Source: a virus | DNA: 23,353 nucleotides | Virus record (IMG/VR): IMGVR_UViG_3300042197_003294 | Coordinates: 1 to 23,353 of that record | Reading direction: 5' to 3' (one strand) | In this document: positions 7,678 through 14,683 of the stretch, in pieces | Layout of the letters: the number at the start of each line of letters is the position of its first letter | Numbering within the stretch: position 1 is the first letter of the stretch | The notes under the pieces: generated by a model | What the model was told of the DNA's origin: nothing | Databases searched by the model: none | The model's input: only the letters and a program-made list of their open reading frames with translations | Made by a program: the position numbers and the translations under genes

Positions 7678-8958
7678 TCAATAGCGATAGGTATCTGATT
7701 TATAGGGTCCTGTGATCGCAACACCGATGTACTGCGCTTGTTCTGGGGTGAGTTCAGTGAGTTCGGCCCCGATCTGGTCAAGATGTAGTCTGGCCACTTC
7801 TTCGTCGAGATGTCGGGGCAGCACACGCACTTCACCAGGCCGGTAATTTCGATGATTCTGGAACAGCTCGATCTGCGCGAGGACCTGATTGGTAAACGAG
7901 TTGGACATCACGAAACTGGGATGGCCTGTGGCACATCCGAGATTGACTAATCTTCCTCGTGCCAGCAATATGATCCTGCGTCCGTCGGGCCAGATCACAT
8001 GATCCACTTGCGGTTTGATCTCTTCCCAATGCAGATCCGACAGCGAGGCCACGTCGATCTCGTTGTCAAAGTGTCCGATGTTGCATACTATGGCGTTGTG
8101 CCGCATGCGGTCCATGTGCGCCCGCGTTATGACATTGACGTTGCCGGTGGCAGTGACGAAGATGTCTGCTCGATCTGCTGCATAATCCATCGTCACAACA
8201 CGATATCCCTCCATGGCGGCCTGCAGGGCGCAGATGGGGTCTGATTCAGTGACCCAGACCTGTGCCGACAGGCTCCGCAAGGCTGCTGCGGATCCTTTGC
8301 CTACATCACCAAACCCACACACCACTGCGACCTTGCCGGCGATCATGACATCAGTGGCGCGCTTGATGCCATCCACCAGGCTCTCACGGCAGCCATAGAG
8401 GTTGTCGAACTTGGATTTGGTGACCGAGTCGTTCACATTGATGGCCGGGAAAGGCAAAGCACCTGCCGCGGCTTTAGCCCGTAATCTCAGCACGCCGGTG
8501 GTGGTCTCTTCTGTGACGCCCCGGATTCCTGCTGCGATATTGGGATAGCGAGTGATGATACGATCAGTGAGATCATGCCCGTCATCCAGGATCATGTTGG
8601 GTTGCCAGCCTCCAATGGTCTGATCTATGCACCACCAGTATTCCTCCTCGGTCTCGCCCCGCCAAGCCCACACCGGTATACCTAGATCCACCATGGCAGC
8701 GGCGGCATGATCCTGTGTGGAGAAGATGTTGCAGCTTGACCAGCGCACTTCAGCTCCGAGATCCACTAACACTCGTATTAACACAGCGGTCTGGATAGTC
8801 ATGTGCAGGCTACCAACAATGCGCGCGCCTGCCAAAGGTTGAGAGTCAAGGTATTTCTCGCGTATGGCCCGGAGACCCGGCATTTCGTGTTGGGCTATGG
8901 CGATCTCGCGGTGGCCCCAAGAGGCCAAGGAGATGTCTCGGACTTGATAATTCGGCAT
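7678..8958 (-). CDS. ahcY: Adenosylhomocysteinase (S-adenosyl-L-homocysteine hydrolase)
   Basis: A complete 426-residue NAD-dependent enzyme that splits S-adenosylhomocysteine into adenosine and homocysteine, relieving product inhibition of methyltransferases. Visible family signatures are HMTIQTA at 52-58, [13 protein letters not shown] at 76-88, EETTTGV around 150, [11 protein letters not shown] at 176-186 (catalytic Lys/Asp), the NAD loop GFGDVGKG at 215-222, and the C-terminal YKSDTYRY that closes the partner active site. The ATG at 8958 is preferred over longer frames because of the AAGGAA 6 nt upstream and the family N-terminus. It looks fully active, with no truncation. It is a metabolic gene seldom expected in a phage. 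The methyltransferase-like gene in the same transcription direction is one possible source of its substrate. Confidence 0.95.
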   Translation of the reverse strand: MPNYQVRDISLASWGHREIAIAQHEMPGLRAIREKYLDSQPLAGARIVGSLHMTIQTAVLIRVLVDLGAEVRWSSCNIFSTQDHAAAAMVDLGIPVWAWRGETEEEYWWCIDQTIGGWQPNMILDDGHDLTDRIITRYPNIAAGIRGVTEETTTGVLRLRAKAAAGALPFPAINVNDSVTKSKFDNLYGCRESLVDGIKRATDVMIAGKVAVVCGFGDVGKGSAAALRSLSAQVWVTESDPICALQAAMEGYRVVTMDYAADRADIFVTATGNVNVITRAHMDRMRHNAIVCNIGHFDNEIDVASLSDLHWEEIKPQVDHVIWPDGRRIILLARGRLVNLGCATGHPSFVMSNSFTNQVLAQIELFQNHRNYRPGEVRVLPRHLDEEVARLHLDQIGAELTELTPEQAQYIGVAITGPYKSDTYRY

Positions 8959-9043
8959 ATGATTCCTTGTAGATATATTGATATGTATGCTCACTGGGGA
9001 CTGGGGGTAGCGATTCTCCGGTCCCGGGCAGCAGCCGCCCACG

Positions 9044-9065
9044 CAACCTTACGGTCCTAAGGTTG
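9044..9065 (-). terminator. Perfect 8-bp stem, 6-nt loop hairpin after the 77-aa gene
   Basis: CAACCTTA at 9044-9051 and TAAGGTTG at 9058-9065 are exact inverted repeats around a 6-nt loop. The hairpin includes the stop codon of the 77-residue gene and lies at the upstream edge of the 98-nt gap before ahcY. No U-tract follows on the minus strand, so it could be an RNA processing or stability element rather than an intrinsic terminator. Confidence 0.45.
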
Positions 9066-9290
9066 AATCTGGTTACGCAATCGATAGTAGACTTCTACCT
9101 GATCGATCATGGTTCGCAAGGCCTCGTCGGACTCCGCGGATTCAAAGATCCCTCGCCAGAGTTCGCTGCGCGATCTCAGTCGTGCCAAGGGGCTCTCTTG
9201 TATGAGTTCTCGTTCTGTGGTACCCAGGCGACGTCGATACACAGTGCCACCACCATCGGGACTCTCATAGATATATTCAGTTGATGTCAT
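9057..9290 (-). CDS. Small conserved-looking phage protein, unknown function
   Basis: A 77-residue protein beginning MTSTEYIYESPDGGGTVYRRR, with a GTTERELI segment and a C-terminal helix ending MIDQVEVYYRLRNQIQP. The ESPDGG-TVYRR start is a pattern I associate with small proteins of T4-like marine phages, but no function is known to me. The ATG at 9290 follows the stop of the upstream gene by 2 nt, with no clear Shine-Dalgarno, so translational coupling is likely. A longer frame from a TTG at 9326 is less likely. Its stop codon lies inside the hairpin at 9044-9065. Confidence 0.65.
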   Translation of the reverse strand: MTSTEYIYESPDGGGTVYRRRLGTTERELIQESPLARLRSRSELWRGIFESAESDEALRTMIDQVEVYYRLRNQIQP

Positions 9291-9292
9291 GT

Positions 9293-9475
9293 TCAGATGC
9301 GGAATCGCATCGTGGTCTGTTCCCAAGTAGCTGTCCTTGATCTGAACGATGCTGGTGTAGTCATGGGGATAGGAGTACCGTGTGCGGGAGTCGCCGCAGT
9401 GGGAGATACTATCTCAACACCAGGCTGTGGTTCAAATCTTATCTTAGACCAGCTCAATGGTTGTTTATCTGTCAC
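9293..9475 (-). CDS. Small hypothetical protein, GTG start
   Basis: A 60-residue protein, MTDKQPLSWSKIRFEPQPGV at the start, then a Pro/Thr/Ala-rich middle and a Thr/Arg-rich end. The start is a GTG at 9473-9475 with a strong AAAGGAGAG about 5 nt upstream, and it overlaps the preceding stop as GTGA. I recognise no domain. Three genes in a row here (62, 60 and 77 residues) are translationally coupled and probably made together. Confidence 0.6.
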   Translation of the reverse strand: MTDKQPLSWSKIRFEPQPGVEIVSPTAATPAHGTPIPMTTPASFRSRTATWEQTTMRFRI

Positions 9476-9660
9476 AGTCCTCTCCTTTGTAATTCAGCGC
9501 CTTTGTTGAAACTGGGGCTCCAGGAATTGGGCACCCGGCCGCCACGACGTATGCTCCATTCATAGCCAGCTCTGTGTCCCGAACAATCTTGGGTACACTG
9601 GCTGCCTTTGAATTGCAGCTCATTGACCTGCAGCCTCTTGACGAATTCTCGCGCTCTCAT
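9472..9660 (-). CDS. Small CTS-tagged Cys/Arg-rich internal-protein candidate
   Basis: A 62-residue protein. The start MRAREFVKRLQVNE resembles the T4 capsid-targeting peptide, with QVNE/L as a possible prohead-protease site. The rest contains C-TQD-C, then SGHRAGYEWSIRRGGR and SWSPSFNKGAEL, a basic module with two cysteines. The ATG at 9660 is part of an 18-bp block identical at two other gene starts in this window. It has no Shine-Dalgarno, but AATAAATA ends 5 nt before the ATG. A longer in-frame ORF exists, but it would lie inside the preceding gene. I infer a packaged DNA-associated or early-acting peptide. The function is unproven. Confidence 0.7.
   Translation of the reverse strand: MRAREFVKRLQVNELQFKGSQCTQDCSGHRAGYEWSIRRGGRVPNSWSPSFNKGAELQRRGL
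9643..9660 (-). repeat. 18-bp CTS-start DNA repeat, copy 1
   Basis: The plus strand reads gaattctcgcgctctcat. It encodes MRAREF from the ATG and is identical at 14666-14683 and 18971-18988. The same amino acids could be written many ways, so nucleotide identity suggests recent duplication or gene conversion of the gene start. Confidence 0.85.
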
Positions 9661-9664
9661 GTTG

Positions 9665-10273
9665 TTATTTATTCGTGATCCAGAAGCCCAATCTATCACC
9701 TGCGGCGCTGGGATACCATGATGTACCTGCGGGTTGTACCATGGGTTCATCGCGCCATTGCGGATAGATCTCATCGCTGTCATGATTGCGGAAGTCATCG
9801 TTGAATCGGGCATGCGCTTCTATCACCAATCCTCCCACGTATTCCACATTGATCCACTCCACGTCTTGGGCCACTGCATGTAATACTGGAGGCAAGGGAA
9901 CTTGGTCCTGTATCCTGCACCAGCGACTGAATCTATCCAGCCTATGGCTATTACGGAAACCTTCCACGGCCAGGTGTTGCTGTCCCCAATGATAGTCCAC
10001 TGAGATGTGACAGCCACGGAAGTAGCTCATCCAGAAGCTGCCATCGGGCACAGAGTCAGTGTCATCGGGCGTGAGCCAGCGACGTTCGGCACCACGCGCC
10101 ATCATGCGTATGTTGGTTATGGGTTTGATGATGTACCAGTTGGCTTCGGGCACCGGTACTCCCGCGGGACCAGCCTGATATCCCATGCGCCGTGTCAGGA
10201 TCAAACGATCATAGATCCACAGATGTTGAACAGGGACCGTGGCCCAGACATCTACATCACTGACAGTTTCCAC
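9665..10273 (-). CDS. Conserved-looking phage protein of unknown function (possibly ATP-grasp-like)
   Basis: About 202 residues if started at a GTG at 10273, 11 nt after the upstream stop. In-frame TTG/GTG codons at 10315 and 10312 overlap that gene and lack a Shine-Dalgarno, so the start is uncertain. Features are HLWIYDRLILTRRMGY, PEANWYIIKPITNIRMMARGA, SVDYHW, then a repeated beta pattern with VEWINVEYVGGLVIEAHARFN and a C-terminal RLGFWITNK. The order (WYIIKP, hydrophobic strands, then VEYVGG.VIE.H.R.N) is loosely like an ATP-grasp fold, with E and N in the metal-binding strand, but I would not assert it. No capsid-targeting start is visible. It sits between two CTS-tagged genes. Confidence 0.6.
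   Translation of the reverse strand: METVSDVDVWATVPVQHLWIYDRLILTRRMGYQAGPAGVPVPEANWYIIKPITNIRMMARGAERRWLTPDDTDSVPDGSFWMSYFRGCHISVDYHWGQQHLAVEGFRNSHRLDRFSRWCRIQDQVPLPPVLHAVAQDVEWINVEYVGGLVIEAHARFNDDFRNHDSDEIYPQWRDEPMVQPAGTSWYPSAAGDRLGFWITNK
9666..9673 (-). promoter_or_regulatory. AATAAATA, late-promoter-like octamer 5 nt before ATG
   Basis: The octamer differs from the T4 late promoter TATAAATA by one base and contains the TAA stop of the upstream gene. The 5-nt spacer would place a T4-type start site on the A of the ATG at 9660. Because it overlaps coding sequence, chance is possible. Confidence 0.35.
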
Positions 10274-10284
10274 GGTTTTGGTGG

Positions 10285-11124
10285 TTAGAGTTCGTTGGTG
10301 TTGTCGGGCCACCAATCAAACTTGGGCTCTAGACGATTGCGGTACAGCGCTTTGATGCGCCGATCATATTCTTGACTGCTGCCCTTGGCCCGACCTGACA
10401 CCACATCCATGACATAGTTCAAGGTCACGGCATTGGCACTGAGAGTGGCACAGCGTGCTGATACTTCATTTTTCAAAAGATCTATCAAGATGCTTTCAGA
10501 GCTTTCGGCCAAGACCCGGACGAGATTTTTGGGCACATGCAGATCCACGGTGCTGTAGACGAAATCATAGTGTGGGGCTGGACAACAATGTAGTATGTAT
10601 TCGTCTCGCACCACCACGCGTTTGAATCCATCGCGATTGTACCATGTGGCCTGGCTGCCAGTCTCTTCATCGGGCTGTCCCCAATGTCGGATCAAACTGC
10701 GAGCAAACTTCTGTGGTTCCGGGTTCTTCCAGTCTGCGATGCTGCCGCCACGGGCTTCAAATATGTCACGACTTTCTTTCCGAGTGGCTACATTTCTAGC
10801 AGCACCACGACGTTCGGGATCAGGATCTTGCCTGCGCTTGCGCGCTGCGGCCGATGCACGGCCTTTTTTGCCAAGGCTGTGTGCTTTGCTCTGTGGCAGG
10901 CACTTGGGTTTGCCTTCGCGCTCACTGCCGCGGGCACAAGGACCCATGATCTTGCCCTGTGGATTGAATCGCACCCATTTTTCACGGAACCACTTGCGGA
11001 GATCTTCCTCCATCTGCTGCTCGCTCACAGGCACGCAGTTGGGAACCATGCGGCTTCCCTTTTTCTTCATGCCAGCCTGGCGATACCCTGACCAGCAAGA
11101 CTCCAGTATCTCGCGGAATCTCAT
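10285..11124 (-). CDS. CTS-tagged multi-module Cys/Lys/Arg-rich protein
   Basis: A 279-residue protein. Residues 1-9 (MRFREILES) look like a capsid-targeting peptide with an ILE/S site. Residues 10-33 contain GYRQAGMKKKGSRMVPNCVP. Residues 50-115 form a strongly basic module: VRFNPQGKIMGPCARG, EGKPKCLPQSKA, then RASAAARKRRQDPDPERRG, which recurs in other phage proteins (I believe DUF6321-like). Residues 125-200 are a separate beta-rich module with HCCPAPHYDFVY. VLAE/S at 204-207 is a further candidate cleavage site, followed by a helical C-terminal module containing ARCATLSANAVTLNYVMDVV. The ATG at 11124 follows the upstream stop by 6 nt. I infer a packaged polyprotein whose basic parts may bind DNA. 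Confidence 0.75.
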   Translation of the reverse strand: MRFREILESCWSGYRQAGMKKKGSRMVPNCVPVSEQQMEEDLRKWFREKWVRFNPQGKIMGPCARGSEREGKPKCLPQSKAHSLGKKGRASAAARKRRQDPDPERRGAARNVATRKESRDIFEARGGSIADWKNPEPQKFARSLIRHWGQPDEETGSQATWYNRDGFKRVVVRDEYILHCCPAPHYDFVYSTVDLHVPKNLVRVLAESSESILIDLLKNEVSARCATLSANAVTLNYVMDVVSGRAKGSSQEYDRRIKALYRNRLEPKFDWWPDNTNEL

Positions 11125-11130
11125 GGCGGA

Positions 11131-11868
11131 TCAGCGTCCCGCGGCGCCGAGATTGGCGCCTGCGTTGCTGATGTTGACTCGCTGGTAGACTCCACTGCCT
11201 TGCTGACCTCTTTCGATTCTAGCGCCCCAGTTGTCTATACCACGCTGGTCCAAGAAGTTTTCTAACCAGCGGCTGGCTTCGCGAACATCGCGGAAGTTCT
11301 TGTTGGTGAGATCCATGATCTTGGTGTCACCGTCTATGGTGATGGTGGCAGTGATTTTGTTGGCATTGTCCTGAGCCGGGCCGGCAGCGCTGGCACCCCC
11401 ACTGAATGCCATGACACCGGCTGCGGCCAAGGCAGCCAGGGTCTCGCGCCAGCCTTCGTTGACTTGGCTTTTGTCGCCCCAGTTCTTGGCACCTTTTTTG
11501 CGACACTGTACCAAAGCACCCGAAGCATAGGCACTGGGCCATACTCGATAGCGGCTGCGCACTTTGTGATAGCAGGCATCTTTCTTGGCCTCGGCGATCT
11601 CGGATTCGGTCATGCCTCGACGCCGCATGAGATCATCGAGATCCTGTTGTATCTGCTGTATTTGTGCTTCGTCACTGTCTATCTCGTTGTCCAAGCGATT
11701 GATGTCCTGGCGATCCATGCGCTGCCCTGCGCGGAAATCATACAACAGGGCTTCAAGGTCGCTTTCGGCCTGCGGATAACGGGCGCGCAGTTGGCTCATT
11801 ATCCTCTGTGTGCGCGCGGTCTTGCGTAGGTTGGGTTCTCGGCGTTCAAATAGTTCTGTCAGCAACAT
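11131..11868 (-). CDS. CTS-tagged protein with coiled coil, Cys-basic module and latent hydrophobic helix
   Basis: A 245-residue protein. The start MLLTELFERRE resembles the N-terminus of T4 Alt (MELITELFDED as I recall it). Residues 30-95 are coiled coil. IAE/A at 91-93 precedes a basic module with DACYHKVRSRYRVWPSAYAS and LVQCRKKG (97-126). QVNE/GWRE at 135-141 is another candidate prohead-protease site. Cleavage there would expose GWRETLAALAAAGVMAFSGG ending ASA, which looks like a signal peptide or membrane helix. The remainder (170-235) is a small alpha/beta domain with ITATITIDGDTKIMDLTNKN. The ATG follows the upstream stop by 1 nt. The same exposed helix layout occurs in the GH19 lysin of this window. 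Confidence 0.75.
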   Translation of the reverse strand: MLLTELFERREPNLRKTARTQRIMSQLRARYPQAESDLEALLYDFRAGQRMDRQDINRLDNEIDSDEAQIQQIQQDLDDLMRRRGMTESEIAEAKKDACYHKVRSRYRVWPSAYASGALVQCRKKGAKNWGDKSQVNEGWRETLAALAAAGVMAFSGGASAAGPAQDNANKITATITIDGDTKIMDLTNKNFRDVREASRWLENFLDQRGIDNWGARIERGQQGSGVYQRVNISNAGANLGAAGR

Positions 11869-11869
11869 G

Positions 11870-14083
11870 TCAGGCCTCGTCTACGTAATCATCGCGGAGT
11901 TGTGTGGCTTGCCGGCGCCGAGCGCAGTACATCTCTGTAGCTATCTCGGCTTCGTCCAGGCTCTTGAATCGCTTGGGGATGGTGCGGTTGCGGATGCTGA
12001 TGCGGAAGCCATCGTCTTCGTTACCGTGTATGCGGATCTCATGTCCATCATCGGTTTTTATGGTGCGCACAGCCGGACCGATCTGATCCACGGCCTGGGG
12101 TATTTTTTTGATGAGATCGGGATCTTTACGAATGGCAGTGGCCACGTCCTGCAGATAGTCGCCCAGCTGCCGTTTCATAGTGGTGATGACATCTTCAGAC
12201 GTCATGCCCGCAGCCACTGATTCACGGAAAATACGCAGGCGTTCTTGTTCGATTACACTTTCATTGATGCCGGATGCGTTGATCCGGGCCTTGATACCAT
12301 ATCCACGGGATGTATCTACCAACTTCTTGGCCTGTGCCAAGGGTTTCACAGTGACCACTGCTCCGCCATGTTTCTGCACTTCGGCTATCTTGAGCTGGGC
12401 ACGCTCACTGCCACGCGGATATTCATTGGGCAACACTTCTTCTAACGCGTCCCAGGCATCTCGGGCCCAGTAATCTTTGCCTGGAACACCAAAAAATATC
12501 ACTTCCACCTGTTGATCGTTGTTGGCAGTGGGCGTGACCGTGGGCTGCGCTGCAACCGCGGTGCCCATGTCCGTGAGTTCGGCGATTGGCTGCGTGGACA
12601 ACTTGGTGGTGATTGTGACGGTGCGTTCCGGTGTGCGATTCTTGATGGTCTGGCCCGCGCGGCGTGCTGCTTCTCTGCCAGAAAATGTCACAGGTTCACC
12701 TTGCCGACGCCATACCTGGCCATCTATCACGATGTACCAAGTTCCCTGCATGATCTGGCGATAACGTTCCTCTTCACCGCCCAGTTCTGCTTCAATCTCG
12801 TCGCGTTTGAACTGACGGCGTTCAGCGTCCATGGCTCGCTGCTCTCTGCGCTCATCGTCTAAGGGATTCCAACCGCTTTCCGCCACACCTTGTCCACTGT
12901 ATTGCCGATAAAGGTCCACATAATGCTGGACTTCTTGTTCCCAGCCTCGGGGATCGCGGTTCTTGTACTGTAGGCCCAGCATCATGGCATAGGCTTCTGA
13001 GGCACTGAGCCATGAGCCGGGATCTTTATGATCGCCCATGCGAATCAACACCCTGCGTGTCTTTGGATCTAGTCGTTCCAAGCGGTAAGGATCTATACCT
13101 TCCGCCATGCCTTGCTGACCAATTTGACGATATTCAGTGGGCCAATCAAACACTATGCGATCGTATGCATCAAACACAGTGTCGAGGTAATCTCTCAATT
13201 CGTCAGGTATACGCTTTTTAGCCCATTCTGGGGGCATTTCAGAATCAATGCCCCGAACTTCGCCCCAATATATTTCCCAAACACGTGGAGTCCAGTAATC
13301 TAAAGCTTCGGTATCCAAGTCGCCTGCTCGCTGTAATGCCGGTGCAACAGACTTGTAGCCCTCTCTGTTGGCCCATTCGGCAAAAATTTTATGATACGGC
13401 TTGTTGTTTTTTACTGCCCATTGGTATAGATCTTTTACATCAGTTGGAGGCATTTGTGAATCAGGATACTTTGGTTCTCGCTGTATCTGACGCATCATGG
13501 TGTCAAATTTTTCATCTCCGGTGGCTTCCGCCACGCCTTGCTTTTTATCTTGTTGAGCCACCCAGGTGGCCAGCTTGCTCTTGAGACCGCTGCTGTGATG
13601 CTTGGGCGGGTTATGTGTATCTATCACGTCTATGTTGCGCTGGCTCAATGGTCCCCCGGCCTGATAAGCCGCAGGACTAGCTATCTGTCTGCGTCCGGGT
13701 TCGTTGGCCAAGGTGCTGGACTGGCTCGGAGAAGATAGTATCCGGTCCAGGTTCAGCTGCTGTGCTATCTTGGGATCGACCCATTGGAATTCCACGAACG
13801 AAGGTACGGAATCGTAACCTCCGCTGGCTCGATAATCAGCCTTTACGTAGCGTCCATCGCCCATGCGGAAATATGTGGTGCGAGGAGCCATGATATCCAG
13901 TTCATTCACGATGCCTTCCGCCATGTCTTGGTCTTCGCCCACGAGATAACCACGCGTGGCGTTGCGCCCGGCATAAGGACCGTTGAGTTGTGGCGATGTC
14001 TGTGGTGGATCAAAGTCTGCCGGCAGCTGACCCACCGCACGTTGCTGGCTGCTGATGTTTTCAGTGATGTTGCGTATCTTCAT
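11870..14083 (-). CDS. Large CTS-tagged modular polyprotein with four internal xAE sites
   Basis: A 737-residue protein from an ATG at 14083 (ATGA overlap with dps; AAGAA-type Shine-Dalgarno). The frame is open 120 nt further upstream, but that overlaps dps. Residues 1-9 (MKIRNITEN) look CTS-like. DMAE/G (53-57), QGVAE/A (182-187), QGMAE/G (324-329) and QGVAE/S (398-403) divide it into segments of about 55, 130, 142, 74 and 335 residues. PIAE (499-502) and KIAE may be further sites. Segment 187-328 is AT-rich relative to its flanks. The end carries DGHEIRIHGNEDDGFRISIR and FKSLDEAEIATEMYCARRR, a module pattern I have seen in other phage proteins. No enzymatic motif is recognised. I infer capsid cargo diced at assembly. 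Confidence 0.8.
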   Translation of the reverse strand: MKIRNITENISSQQRAVGQLPADFDPPQTSPQLNGPYAGRNATRGYLVGEDQDMAEGIVNELDIMAPRTTYFRMGDGRYVKADYRASGGYDSVPSFVEFQWVDPKIAQQLNLDRILSSPSQSSTLANEPGRRQIASPAAYQAGGPLSQRNIDVIDTHNPPKHHSSGLKSKLATWVAQQDKKQGVAEATGDEKFDTMMRQIQREPKYPDSQMPPTDVKDLYQWAVKNNKPYHKIFAEWANREGYKSVAPALQRAGDLDTEALDYWTPRVWEIYWGEVRGIDSEMPPEWAKKRIPDELRDYLDTVFDAYDRIVFDWPTEYRQIGQQGMAEGIDPYRLERLDPKTRRVLIRMGDHKDPGSWLSASEAYAMMLGLQYKNRDPRGWEQEVQHYVDLYRQYSGQGVAESGWNPLDDERREQRAMDAERRQFKRDEIEAELGGEEERYRQIMQGTWYIVIDGQVWRRQGEPVTFSGREAARRAGQTIKNRTPERTVTITTKLSTQPIAELTDMGTAVAAQPTVTPTANNDQQVEVIFFGVPGKDYWARDAWDALEEVLPNEYPRGSERAQLKIAEVQKHGGAVVTVKPLAQAKKLVDTSRGYGIKARINASGINESVIEQERLRIFRESVAAGMTSEDVITTMKRQLGDYLQDVATAIRKDPDLIKKIPQAVDQIGPAVRTIKTDDGHEIRIHGNEDDGFRISIRNRTIPKRFKSLDEAEIATEMYCARRRQATQLRDDYVDEA
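12878..12892 (-). repeat. 15-bp GVAE-coding repeat
   Basis: The plus strand reads ttccgccacaccttg. It encodes QGVAE at residues 398-402 of the 737-residue protein and is identical to the copy at 17660-17674 in a different gene. Confidence 0.85.
13100..13114 (-). repeat. 15-bp GMAE-coding repeat
   Basis: The plus strand reads ttccgccatgccttg, encoding QGMAE. It marks one edge of the AT-rich segment 13115-13525. Confidence 0.85.
13526..13540 (-). repeat. 15-bp GVAE-coding repeat
   Basis: The plus strand reads ttccgccacgccttg, encoding QGVAE. It marks the other edge of the AT-rich segment 13115-13525. Confidence 0.85.
13916..13930 (-). repeat. 15-bp DMAE-coding repeat, diverged
   Basis: The plus strand reads ttccgccatgtcttg, encoding QDMAE near the N-terminus of the 737-residue protein. 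It differs from the 13100 copy at one base. Confidence 0.75.
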
Positions 14084-14520
14084 GCTCGTTCTTCTTTCAA
14101 GAAACTGCGCAGCATCCAGCGATGTTTGCCCTGGGCATCGATGCGCCCGGCCACGAAATCCGCGATGCCCTGTTGATTCTCTGCTTCGGCCGCGGCAAAG
14201 CACTGATTGAGATGATCTATCAGCGTCTGGCAGTCGGCCAAGAGCTCCTGTATCATGAGCCGTGCGCGCGGCACTTTGGTCTGTCCCGGCACCAGGCTCA
14301 GCTCGGCGAAACGTTCGAAGCTGCCTGGCGTGTAGTCATCCAGGATGCGTATGAATTCTGCTGTGGGGTCAATGGCATCGTATACTTCTTCATAGATCTT
14401 ACCAAAGAATTTGTGCAGTTGCGCGAAGTCTGGGCCCTCGCAATTCCAGTGGAAAAACTGTGATTTGATCACGAACGCATACTGCGAGGCCAACAATACT
14501 TTGAGATCATCTACTAACAT
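14080..14520 (-). CDS. dps: Dps-like ferritin (DNA-binding/ferroxidase)
   Basis: A 146-residue Dps-family protein. These form 12-mers that oxidise Fe(II) with peroxide and protect DNA. The ferroxidase residues keep canonical spacing: H24 in FHWNCEGP, H36 in QLHKFF, D51 and E55 in DPTAEFIR, the same 12-15-4 spacing as in bacterial Dps. The C-terminal helix has ADFVAGRIDAQGKHRWMLRSFL, the usual family end. There is no capsid-targeting start and no long basic N-terminal tail. The ATG lies 14 nt inside the preceding 58-residue gene, and its stop overlaps the large polyprotein as ATGA. I infer protection of phage DNA, or of the cell during takeover, from oxidative damage. Length fits a complete gene. 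Confidence 0.9.
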   Translation of the reverse strand: MLVDDLKVLLASQYAFVIKSQFFHWNCEGPDFAQLHKFFGKIYEEVYDAIDPTAEFIRILDDYTPGSFERFAELSLVPGQTKVPRARLMIQELLADCQTLIDHLNQCFAAAEAENQQGIADFVAGRIDAQGKHRWMLRSFLKEERA

Positions 14521-14683
14521 GGCGTGGCTTTCTCTTGTTCAAGGGCTTGATGCCGTTAGCGTATTTAGTGGTGTTGGGCTGTGTTGATCGTGATATGATG
14601 CTGCCCAAGGGCTGACTCACAGTGGCGATGCTGCCCGACACAGTGGCACCCGTGTCTTCGCGGATGAATTCTCGCGCTCTCAT
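14507..14683 (-). CDS. 58-aa CTS peptide with short basic tail
   Basis: A 58-residue protein that begins MRAREFIREDTGATVSGSIA, continues through TVSQPLGSIISRSTQ and ends NGIKPLNKRKPRHVSR. The first nine residues look like a T4-type capsid-targeting peptide with an IRE/D cleavage site. What remains is about 49 residues, Ser/Thr-rich and then strongly basic. The size and layout are like a T4 internal protein reduced to its minimum. GGAG lies about 10 nt before the ATG. The ATG block is one of three identical 18-bp repeats. The stop is 14 nt inside dps, so the two are likely coupled. Confidence 0.7.
   Translation of the reverse strand: MRAREFIREDTGATVSGSIATVSQPLGSIISRSTQPNTTKYANGIKPLNKRKPRHVSR
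14666..14683 (-). repeat. 18-bp CTS-start DNA repeat, copy 2
   Basis: Identical to 9643-9660 and 18971-18988. It encodes MRAREF of the 58-residue protein. Confidence 0.85.

Noticed and set aside
8959-9042. 28-residue N-terminal extension of the SAH hydrolase
   Set aside because: The family N-terminus and the AAGGAA Shine-Dalgarno fit the ATG at 8958. The extension (Cys/Pro-rich) is read from the intergenic gap.
9661-9813. 51-residue N-terminal extension of the 62-residue Cys protein
   Set aside because: It overlaps the preceding gene, and the shared MRAREF block marks the real start.
14084-14203. 40-residue N-terminal extension of the large polyprotein
   Set aside because: It lies within dps in another frame. 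The ATG at 14083 has an ATGA junction and a CTS-like start.
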